Part shown: positions 17,330-24,929 of the stretch, one piece after another
How the letters are laid out: each line of letters opens with the position of its first letter
Position numbering within the stretch: position 1 is the stretch's first letter
Source of the DNA: Clostridia bacterium
GTDB lineage: Bacteria; Bacillota; Clostridia; Christensenellales; Borkfalkiaceae
Direction of reading: 5' to 3'
Assembly: GCA_900767195.1 (NCBI GenBank)
Contig: CAAFYG010000145.1
Span: 1-25,364 of the forward strand
DNA: 25,364 nucleotides
Made by a program: the position numbers and the translations under genes
Notes under the pieces: model-generated
The model's database searches: none
Told to the model about the DNA's origin: nothing
The model's input: only the letters and a program-made list of their open reading frames with translations

Positions 17330-19225
17330 ATGATCAGAAAAAAAATACGCTATACAATAATATTCTCTTTTGCGTTTATCGTCTGCGTTATTTGCGCAGT
17401 GTTGTATGCGGGGTGCAAAACGCAGGATAAGCCGACGCCCGCACCTCCCGAACCTTCAAATTCCGATATTACGATTACTCTGAATGTTTCGTTGCTGGAA
17501 TTGCATCAATACGAAACGGCGGTGATCAATGCGGAAGTTTCCGACGGGGCTTCGGCTAAGTTTTCAAGCAGCGACGAAACAATCGCCGCGGTAGATTCAA
17601 ACGGGACGGTTATCGCCAAAAGCGCAGGCGCGTGCGATATCATCGTAACGGCAAAAGATGCAAGTGCGAAATGCAGGGTAATCGTATCGACATCTCCGTA
17701 TAAGGCAAAAATACAAGGCGTAAAAGACGAAATACGTATTGTAAGCGGTACATCTTTCAAATCGGCGTTATCCGCGGATTATAACGGAACGATCATCGAT
17801 GAAAACATAGATTATTCCGTAGCTCTCACCGAAAACGCGGCGGAAGGAATCGCCGAAGCGTCGGTTGCCGACGGATTGCTTACTGTAACCGGAACGAAAA
17901 CGGGAATAACTTCGTTTTCCGTGTTTGCGGAAATTCGCGGCGCGCTCTCGGAAAAAACGTTTGTCGTGATTGTGTACGGCGACGAAGTGGTGATCGATCC
18001 GGAAAACGAAGCGGACTTTAAGCGGAACGGCGGATTTTACGGGCTTACACTGATCACAGAAAACGGTGAATCCGGATTGAAAAATCGCGTCGCACTCGAT
18101 TTTAACGTACTGATAAACGGCGTGGAGCAAGAAGGTAAAAACGTAGAATTCGATGTGACTGCCGATTACAATAAGGACTTTAACGCAGCGCAAGCCGAAG
18201 TTTCGGGAAATGCGGCGGACGGATACGCGGTAACGGCCAAAGCTCGCGGAACGACGATATTAACCGGAAAATATACATATAACGGCGAAGATACGTTCGT
18301 AAAAATTGAACTTACCGTAAAACTTCCCGAAAAAAACATTGCCGAAACGATAATCGTCGGCAGAGAAAACGGCGAGGTTACCGTTCCGTCGGGGCTCGAA
18401 GGGAAACTTGAAGAAATCACCGTCGACGGCGTTGCGGCTTCTGTTGCAGTTTCGGGAAATACCGCAACGCTCGACAAAAATGTTCTTCCGGACGGAGGGA
18501 ACGATCTGCTTTCCGCGGAAATGGCGATATATACCGATAAGTACTGTTATCGTGCGACGGCGAAAATTTGCACGAAAATTCTTACGAACGCAATCGATTT
18601 TGACGAATTTAAAATGGTAGACGGCAAATACAGAGCGTTTATCGGATATTATATGCTCACAGGCGACGTAGACTTTTCGGGATACGGCGTGTGTACCGCG
18701 ATAAGAGATAACTCGAATCCTTCCAACTCCGCAACCGGTTTCAGAGGCGTGCTTGACGGGAACGGACATCAATTGAAAAACGTTACCGTAGGTGCCGGAG
18801 GAATTTTCGGGCATATCGGCAGCGGTGCGGTTATTAAAAATATAACGTTTGACAACGTACATTATAACAATGCGATGAATTCCGCCTTGCTTGCTCATAC
18901 AATCCGCGACGCCGATCTCATCGATATTACCTTAAACGTAGGCGAATACGAAGTGCAGGAACAAGTAAAAGGATACGTGATCAAGTACGACGTAGGATTC
19001 TTGTCGTCGCGGTTTTTGACGGAGAGTCGATTGAAAAACGTAAAGATTAACGCCGCGGGGAAAAATATTGTGAACATTTTCGGACACAGATGTACTTCGA
19101 ACGAATTTAAAAACGTGGAAATAACGGCGGCGTCCTATAAGGTAATCGGTTGCAACAGCGATAATGCTGTGCCGGAAAATGAAATAAAAAGTATGCCGAC
19201 GGGCGTAAGGTTTATTGCTAAATAA
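17330..19225 (+). CDS. Big_2 domain lipoprotein with Ig/beta-helix-like tail
   Basis: ATG at 17330 is chosen because GGGAGAAAA (17318-17326) precedes it and the signal peptide then starts at residue 1. The in-frame ATG at 17297 lies inside the previous gene. The 631-residue protein has lipobox Y-A-G-C29 and a Pro-rich linker. A Big_2 domain follows (about 48-118), with the typical S-S-S-D-E-T-I-A-A-V-D-S-N-G-T-V and G-x-x-x-I-I-V-T-A pattern. Further Ig-like segments run to about residue 425. The C-terminal part (about 426-631) is a GLUG-like beta-helix unit with G-Y-Y-M-L-T-G-D-V-D-F (18644-18676) and G-V-L-D-G-N-G-H (from 18746). It matches the units repeated twice in the lipoprotein at the left edge. 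No catalytic residues were recognised; a surface adhesin or binding role is inference. Confidence 0.83.
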   Translation: MIRKKIRYTIIFSFAFIVCVICAVLYAGCKTQDKPTPAPPEPSNSDITITLNVSLLELHQYETAVINAEVSDGASAKFSSSDETIAAVDSNGTVIAKSAGACDIIVTAKDASAKCRVIVSTSPYKAKIQGVKDEIRIVSGTSFKSALSADYNGTIIDENIDYSVALTENAAEGIAEASVADGLLTVTGTKTGITSFSVFAEIRGALSEKTFVVIVYGDEVVIDPENEADFKRNGGFYGLTLITENGESGLKNRVALDFNVLINGVEQEGKNVEFDVTADYNKDFNAAQAEVSGNAADGYAVTAKARGTTILTGKYTYNGEDTFVKIELTVKLPEKNIAETIIVGRENGEVTVPSGLEGKLEEITVDGVAASVAVSGNTATLDKNVLPDGGNDLLSAEMAIYTDKYCYRATAKICTKILTNAIDFDEFKMVDGKYRAFIGYYMLTGDVDFSGYGVCTAIRDNSNPSNSATGFRGVLDGNGHQLKNVTVGAGGIFGHIGSGAVIKNITFDNVHYNNAMNSALLAHTIRDADLIDITLNVGEYEVQEQVKGYVIKYDVGFLSSRFLTESRLKNVKINAAGKNIVNIFGHRCTSNEFKNVEITAASYKVIGCNSDNAVPENEIKSMPTGVRFIAK

Positions 19226-19244
19226 TTTGAAAAGGATATGAAGA

Positions 19245-21002
19245 ATGTTAAAAATACAAACAAACGCTTGTCGTACCGCAGTCAATCTCGACGGGATCTG
19301 GAAATTTAAAACCGTCGGCGAAGAATTTTTTCCCGCCGAGCCATTAAAGAATTTTATATTAATGCCTGTTCCTGCAAGCATGAACGACATTGTAACGGAC
19401 ATCGATTTGCGCGAATATGTGGGAAAAGTTGCTTATGAAACGGAATTTTCTTTTCCGCTTGAAAACGGCAGGGAATATCGGGTGCGAATCGGAGCGGCGA
19501 GTCATAAATGCCAAGTTTTTTTGAACGGTGATTTTATCGGCGGCAGCGATTCGGCGTTTTTGCCCGTGGATTTAAAGTTACCGCAACTGAAAGAAGTAAA
19601 CAGACTTACCGTCATCGTGGATAACCGACTTGATTATCACACTTTGCCTTCGGGCAGGCTGGTGAACGGCAACGATTTATTCGTTTATGATCAATTAGGC
19701 AAATATATCGTGCCGGGCGATAAAAAGCTGTTTCAAAAACAAAAACAAATCATCAATCACGATTTTTATAATTATACGGGAATCCATCGCAGCGTTTACG
19801 TATATTCTTTGCCGGAAAAGCATGTTGAAGATATTGTGATCCGGACTGTTGCGGACGGCGATTATCGCAAGGTGGAAGTAAAGGTTACCGGGGATACTAC
19901 GGGAATTTCTTACACGATCGCGGATAGGAACGGCGATATGGTTGCCGAGAGCAAGACGGGAGAGTTTCTGATAGAAAATCCTCGTTTGTGGCATGTGAAA
20001 GATTCTTATTTATATACGCTTACCGTGCGCACGGCTACCGATCTTTATCGGGAAAAATTCGGCATAAGAAAAATTTCGTTTGACGATAAACGTTTGTATG
20101 TGAACGATAAACCCGTATATCTTAAAGGATTCGGCAAACACGAAGATTTTCCCGTTCTCGGCAAAGCAAGCAATTCCGCCGTGAACGTCAGGGATTTCGA
20201 ACTTTTGAAATGGACGAATGCAAACTGTTTCAGAACGAGTCATTATCCGTATTCCGAAGAAATGATGGATCTTGCCGACGAATACGGATTGCTCGTTGTG
20301 GACGAAGTGCCTGCCGTAGGGTGCAATAATTGGCCGGAGTATACGTACGGCGAAAATCGTTTGGACGATATTACGCTTTCGCTGTATAAAAACTCGTTGA
20401 AGCTTATGTATGAACGAGATAAAAATCATCCGTGTCTTGCCATGATCAGCGTTGCCAACGAAGCTGCTACATATGAAGACAAGGCGAGAAGTTATTTTTC
20501 CGAAGTCGTCGGATTTGTGCGTTCGCTTACCGATTTACCGATAACGATTGTTGAACTTACCCGCGCTTGCGAAGGAAATAAGGTAGCGGATCTTGTTGAT
20601 TTTATAGGGTTAAACAGATATTTCGGGTGGTATGACGAAATCGGAAACTTAAAAGCCGCAGAAACGCTTTTAAAACGCGATCTCAACGCTTATTATATGC
20701 AATTTAAAAAGCCGATCATTATGTTTGAATTCGGTGCGGAGGCGATAGAAGGGCTTCATTCGTTGCCCGTAGTTGCTTTTTCGGAAGAATATCAGTCGGA
20801 ATTTTTAAAAGAATATTGTAGAATTTTCGATGAATTACCGTATGTACAAGGCGAACTTGTCTGGAATTTTGCCGATTTCATGACGAAACAGGGAACGATT
20901 CGTGTAAACGGTAATCGTAAAGGCGTTTTTACGCGCGATCGCCAGCCGAAAACGGCGGCATTTTACCTGAAAGAACGTTGGGCGAACGAAATAAAAAAAT
21001 AA
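19245..21002 (+). CDS. uidA: Beta-glucuronidase, GH2
   Basis: This 585-residue protein, close to the roughly 600 of E. coli UidA, has no signal peptide. The GH2 order is complete: a sugar-binding sheet (about 1-175), an Ig-like sheet (about 178-275) and a catalytic barrel (about 276-585). The acid/base is E406 in S-V-A-N-E-A (usually N-E-P) and the nucleophile is E495 in M-F-E-F-G-A-E-A. The N557-R-K559 motif in N-G-N-R-K-G-V-F-T-R-D is the N-x-K pair that contacts the glucuronate carboxylate, and it separates glucuronidases from galactosidases. W-N-F-A-D-F is also conserved. The region matching the E. coli loop 1 is about ten residues shorter, which may favour larger glycosides. It should release D-glucuronate from imported glucuronides. 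Ribosome site AAAGGA (19231-19236). Confidence 0.95.
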   Translation: MLKIQTNACRTAVNLDGIWKFKTVGEEFFPAEPLKNFILMPVPASMNDIVTDIDLREYVGKVAYETEFSFPLENGREYRVRIGAASHKCQVFLNGDFIGGSDSAFLPVDLKLPQLKEVNRLTVIVDNRLDYHTLPSGRLVNGNDLFVYDQLGKYIVPGDKKLFQKQKQIINHDFYNYTGIHRSVYVYSLPEKHVEDIVIRTVADGDYRKVEVKVTGDTTGISYTIADRNGDMVAESKTGEFLIENPRLWHVKDSYLYTLTVRTATDLYREKFGIRKISFDDKRLYVNDKPVYLKGFGKHEDFPVLGKASNSAVNVRDFELLKWTNANCFRTSHYPYSEEMMDLADEYGLLVVDEVPAVGCNNWPEYTYGENRLDDITLSLYKNSLKLMYERDKNHPCLAMISVANEAATYEDKARSYFSEVVGFVRSLTDLPITIVELTRACEGNKVADLVDFIGLNRYFGWYDEIGNLKAAETLLKRDLNAYYMQFKKPIIMFEFGAEAIEGLHSLPVVAFSEEYQSEFLKEYCRIFDELPYVQGELVWNFADFMTKQGTIRVNGNRKGVFTRDRQPKTAAFYLKERWANEIKK

Positions 21003-21013
21003 ATCAATCCTTA

Positions 21014-21039
21014 GGCGCGTCGATGACATTCGTCGCGCC
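21014..21039 (+). other. Intergenic hairpin without a U-tract
   Basis: A 6-bp GC stem (21014-21019 with 21034-21039), one T-T mismatch, then 3 more pairs and a 6-base loop lie between the beta-glucuronidase and SGNH genes. No T-run follows, so it is not a standard terminator. It may protect an mRNA end, mark a processing site or be a dispersed palindromic repeat. Confidence 0.5.
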
Positions 21040-21057
21040 GAAAATCAAAGAGAAATT

Positions 21058-21999
21058 ATGGATATTTTCAATATGGAACGGTTATTTCACGGCGTGTATG
21101 ATTTTTTGCCGTGTCCCGATGGTTATACAAGCTTTTCGAGATATTCGGAAGAACAGCGGGAATATCTTCGATTCAACGATTTTTTCTTTGTGAGGACTAC
21201 GTTTGACGGTTCGATAACGCTTGAATTTAACACAAAATCGGAGAAATTCGGATTTGATTATAAAATTCTGGGCGTTTCAAGCAAAGATACTTTCGATTTG
21301 TACGAAAACGAAAAACTTACGGCGCAAAAAAAGGTGGCTGAGCTTGAAGAGCAGGGGAAGATAGAATTTACGCTTTCGAAAGGCGAAAAAAAAGCGACGT
21401 TATATTTTCCGACCGATGCGGATATAGCGGTGAAAAATTTCTATTCCGATGCGCCTTGTTATTCTGTTACGAAAGGTGAAAAAGTGCTGTTTATCGGAGA
21501 TTCGATCACGCAAGGCTACGGAACGTTCGAAACGGGAAAAACGTTCGTAAACGCAGCGAATCGAATTTTGAATTACGAGCTTTTGAATCAAAGCGTGGGC
21601 GGATATTATTTCGATAAAGATTCGTTGTTGCCTCTTAAAAAATTCAAGCCGGAAAAAGTGATCGTCGCCATGGGGACGAATCTTTGCTATTGGCACGATA
21701 AAGAAAAATACATCTCCGGATTTTTTGAAAAATTACCTTACGTATACGGAAACGTTCCCGTTTTAGCGATTACGCCTCTTTGGCGTGCGGATCAACCGGA
21801 CGCTTTTAATGAAGTGTGTGAAGTACGCGCGCTGATAGAAAAGCATGCCGCACCTTTACAAAACGTGCATGTGATTCATGGCGATACGCTTGTTCCGCAC
21901 GAAGAGAAATATTTTTTCGATAAGTTGCATCCTAATGCAGCCGGCGGCGAACTTTACGGAAAGAATCTTGCCGAAATTATAAAAAAATTTAAATTTTAA
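21058..21999 (+). CDS. SGNH/GDSL hydrolase, CE2-like two-domain esterase
   Basis: This 313-residue cytoplasmic protein has an N-terminal beta-rich domain (about 35-130) resembling the jelly roll that precedes the catalytic domain in CE2-type carbohydrate esterases. The SGNH domain follows with all four blocks: G-D148-S149 in F-I-G-D-S-I-T-Q-G, G181/G182 in S-V-G-G, N208 in M-G-T-N, and D288-K-L-H291-P-N. S149, H291 and D288 form the expected triad. The family removes acetyl or other acyl groups, so the imported glycan may be acylated. The start is supported only by a modest AAAGAGAAA site. A 55-base gap containing a hairpin separates it from the beta-glucuronidase gene. Confidence 0.88.
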   Translation: MDIFNMERLFHGVYDFLPCPDGYTSFSRYSEEQREYLRFNDFFFVRTTFDGSITLEFNTKSEKFGFDYKILGVSSKDTFDLYENEKLTAQKKVAELEEQGKIEFTLSKGEKKATLYFPTDADIAVKNFYSDAPCYSVTKGEKVLFIGDSITQGYGTFETGKTFVNAANRILNYELLNQSVGGYYFDKDSLLPLKKFKPEKVIVAMGTNLCYWHDKEKYISGFFEKLPYVYGNVPVLAITPLWRADQPDAFNEVCEVRALIEKHAAPLQNVHVIHGDTLVPHEEKYFFDKLHPNAAGGELYGKNLAEIIKKFKF

Positions 22000-22011
22000 C
22001 GAGGGAAAATC

Positions 22012-23718
22012 ATGAAAAAATTGTTGTGCTTTCTGTGTGCTTTAATGCTTTGTCTGTCGACTGCGGGCTGTAAATCGGGAGAAGCCGGCAACGGCGGAGA
22101 AATAAATCGTTCCGATCCCGGCACGCCGCATGTTCATACGTATACATTGGTGAAAGGAGTGAAAGCCACGTGTACAGAAGACGGAAATTCGGCGTATTAC
22201 ACTTGCGATTGCGGAAAAATTTTTCTCAAAAAAGGCATAGAGTATGTGGAAACGTCGTTGAAAGACGTAACTTTAAAAGCCAAAGGGCACTCTTTTGATC
22301 GGAAAATTCCTAGCGACGAGTATCTTATTTCCGAAGCGACTGAAAACGAGCCTCAGATTTTTGCCGCATCCTGCAAAAATTGCGGTGCAAAAAGTTCGGA
22401 TGCGTCGGCAACGTTTACGTACGGAAAAACATTAACGGAATACTACGCGGTGCAAAAAGAGTTATACGCGCCGAACGCTCTTACGCTGTCTTTATACGAT
22501 GCAGAAAATGGTATTTACGGTTTTACATGGAATACACAGACGGAGCCTGCGCGTCCCGTGGTAAAAATCAAAGAAAAAGACGGATCGGAAGAACGGTTTG
22601 TGCGTGCGAACTTTACCAAGGCAAATTCATATCTGCGCAAAGCCGGCAGCGATATTTCAATTACGTATTATTCATGCAAAGCCGAAATTGCCCTTACGCC
22701 GAACGTGGAATATATTTATTCCGTAGGAGATAAATATATGGAAACGTATACGGAATCGGCGAACGTGCGCGCGGTTAATCCAAATACAAGCGACAGTTGG
22801 AAGTTTGTACATGTCAGCGACTCACAGGCGGAAGGAAATAAAGAAAACGGCGGGCAAGGCACGGGAACGGCTTTTTCAAACGTTTTGAAAAACGTATGCG
22901 CCTCTTCCGATATTAAATTTATGGTGCACACGGGCGATGTAGTGGAATATTCGAAATACCAGAGTTATTGGGATTATATGCTGAATCCGAATTTCAGGTA
23001 TTTATCCGCAATGCCGGTGATGGCGATTTCCGGAAATCACGAAACCACCTATAAACATGGCTCAAACGAAACGTTTAACAGATTTAACTATAAAATTCCC
23101 ACGCAACAAACAGAGCTCGGATTTTACTATTCCTTCTCGTACGGCAACGTGAAGTTTATTATGTTAAATACAAACAGATTATCAAACAATTGTCTTACTT
23201 CCGATCAATATTCGTGGCTCGAATACGAATTGAAAAACAAAACGGAAAAATGGACGATAGTTTCCATGCACAATCCTATGTACTCCGTGGGGAAATGGGG
23301 CTCGGACGCTACCAAAAATGCTACGACCCGCGCGCTTGCCGGACAGCTTACCGGACTTTTTGCCCGCTATGGGGTAGATTTGGTGTTACAAGGACACGAT
23401 CACATGGTTTCGAGAACGCATCCTATAAACGAAAAGGGCGATGCGACTGCAGAGATTGTTGAAAGTTTGAATAACATAAATTATATTAAAAATCCCAACG
23501 GTACAATTTATACGATGAGCGGTCCTGCGGGAGATCAGGCGAAGACGGAAAGCAGCATTTTCCCGCACGACGAATCGCTTTATGCTTACGCGCTTCCTTC
23601 AAGTATAAGTTCCTGGGCGGAAATCGAAGTGGCGGGAAACAGACTTACCGTTACCGTCAAAACGGCAAAATCGGAAACGGCGATTGACCTGCTTACTTGG
23701 GGAATCGTTAAGGAGTAA
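22012..23718 (+). CDS. Metallophosphoesterase lipoprotein with Cys-pair repeats
   Basis: The 568-residue protein begins with a signal peptide ending in S-T-A-G-C20-K-S, and GAGGGA (22001-22006) precedes its ATG. Residues about 40-130 form Cys-pair repeats (C-T-E-D-G, Y-T-C-D-C-G-K, C-K-N-C-G, and a G-H marker), like those in the left-edge lipoprotein. Residues about 145-260 look like the fibronectin-type domain found before purple-acid-phosphatase-like enzymes. A calcineurin-like domain follows, with ligands D270 (D-S-Q), D309 (G-D), N342-H343 (G-N-H-E), H420 and H462/H464 (G-H-D-H), the set for a two-metal centre. The first block is D-x-Q rather than D-x-H. It should act outside the membrane on a phosphate ester, but the substrate is unknown. 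Its presence in a glycan operon suggests phosphorylated glycans or phosphate scavenging. Confidence 0.87.
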   Translation: MKKLLCFLCALMLCLSTAGCKSGEAGNGGEINRSDPGTPHVHTYTLVKGVKATCTEDGNSAYYTCDCGKIFLKKGIEYVETSLKDVTLKAKGHSFDRKIPSDEYLISEATENEPQIFAASCKNCGAKSSDASATFTYGKTLTEYYAVQKELYAPNALTLSLYDAENGIYGFTWNTQTEPARPVVKIKEKDGSEERFVRANFTKANSYLRKAGSDISITYYSCKAEIALTPNVEYIYSVGDKYMETYTESANVRAVNPNTSDSWKFVHVSDSQAEGNKENGGQGTGTAFSNVLKNVCASSDIKFMVHTGDVVEYSKYQSYWDYMLNPNFRYLSAMPVMAISGNHETTYKHGSNETFNRFNYKIPTQQTELGFYYSFSYGNVKFIMLNTNRLSNNCLTSDQYSWLEYELKNKTEKWTIVSMHNPMYSVGKWGSDATKNATTRALAGQLTGLFARYGVDLVLQGHDHMVSRTHPINEKGDATAEIVESLNNINYIKNPNGTIYTMSGPAGDQAKTESSIFPHDESLYAYALPSSISSWAEIEVAGNRLTVTVKTAKSETAIDLLTWGIVKE

Positions 23719-23728
23719 TTTTTAAACT

Positions 23729-24928
23729 ATGTACGAGTATATAGAAAGATTTAAAAATTTAGGTTTCGGAATGTTCGTTCATTTCGGGCTTTACAGCGTT
23801 GCGGGCAAGGGAGAATGGTACCTTGCCTGCAATAAAAACGCGGATAAAACAAAGTACGAAGCGTTGACTTCGCGCTTTAAAATTACTAAAAACTGGGCGA
23901 AAAACCTTGTAAAAACGGCAAAATCGGCGGGGTGCAGATATATCACGCTCACCACGCGCCATCACGACGGGTTTTCTCTGTACGATACGTGCGGACTTTC
24001 CGATTTCGACGCGCCTCATTCGGCGTGCGGACGCGATTTAATCCGCGAGTTTACGGAAGCGTGTCGTGCCGAAAACATCGTGCCGTTTTTCTACCATACT
24101 TTGCTTGATTGGCACAATGCGGATTATAAAACGAATTTTCCGGAATATATCGATTATCTCGATAAAAGTATAGAAATTTTGTGTAAAAACTACGGCAAAA
24201 TCGGCGGTTTCTGGTTTGACGGCATGTGGGATAAGCCGAACGAAAACTGGCAGGAAGACAGGCTGTACGGAACGATTCGCAAGTATCAGCCGGAAGCGAT
24301 GATTATCAACAACACGGGATTAAGCGCGCAGGGCAAAACGGGGCATAAAGAAATCGACTCGGTAACGTTCGAGCGCGGCAAGCCGTGCTTTGTAGATACC
24401 ACGGAAAAACCGATTGCGGGCGAAATGTGTCAGGTGTTAAACGATCACTGGGGATACGCCAAAGAAGACTGCAATTATAAATCGGTGAAAGAACTGATCG
24501 AAAATTTAATCGATTGTCGTGCTTGCGGGTGTAATTTTCTTTTGAACACGGGCTTGAAAGGTAACGGCGAAGTAAACGGAACGGATCAATGCTTGTTACA
24601 AGAAATCGGCAAATGGGTGAAAGTAAACCGCGGGTTTATTTACACGGCGAAGCCGACAAAAATCAGCGCGAAAAACGCGATTGTTTTGTCCGACGGCGAA
24701 AAGTACTATGCGATTATCAAAAACGTAGGAATGAGCGCAGATCCGAACGTAGCGTTGAGCGGCAATCAGGCGCACGTAAAATTTACAAAACGTATTAAAA
24801 GCGCGAAATGGCTGGATAGCGGCGAGAAAATCGCGGTAAACGCAGATAATTCGTTTGCGGTAACGCCGTTCGAATACGGCAGAAGTTATTCGGCAAGAGT
24901 TGCCGAAGTGAAAATCGGCGAGGCATAA
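23729..24928 (+). CDS. Alpha-L-fucosidase, GH29
   Basis: This 399-residue protein lacks a signal peptide and is probably cytoplasmic. It starts at the GH29 barrel with F-G-M-F-V-H18-F-G, followed by T-T-R-H78-H79-D-G-F, two sugar-contact motifs of the family. The nucleophile is D164 in F-W-F-D-G-M-W. G-C-N-F-L-L-N-T-G near residue 270 closes the barrel, and a beta-sandwich of about 100 residues follows. The family releases alpha-L-fucose with retention. The acid/base is not conserved in GH29, so I cannot place it. The ribosome site AAGGAG (23710-23715) overlaps the preceding gene's end, 13 bases before the ATG. Its stop is one base before the uxuA start. Confidence 0.92.
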   Translation: MYEYIERFKNLGFGMFVHFGLYSVAGKGEWYLACNKNADKTKYEALTSRFKITKNWAKNLVKTAKSAGCRYITLTTRHHDGFSLYDTCGLSDFDAPHSACGRDLIREFTEACRAENIVPFFYHTLLDWHNADYKTNFPEYIDYLDKSIEILCKNYGKIGGFWFDGMWDKPNENWQEDRLYGTIRKYQPEAMIINNTGLSAQGKTGHKEIDSVTFERGKPCFVDTTEKPIAGEMCQVLNDHWGYAKEDCNYKSVKELIENLIDCRACGCNFLLNTGLKGNGEVNGTDQCLLQEIGKWVKVNRGFIYTAKPTKISAKNAIVLSDGEKYYAIIKNVGMSADPNVALSGNQAHVKFTKRIKSAKWLDSGEKIAVNADNSFAVTPFEYGRSYSARVAEVKIGEA

Positions 24929-24929
24929 A

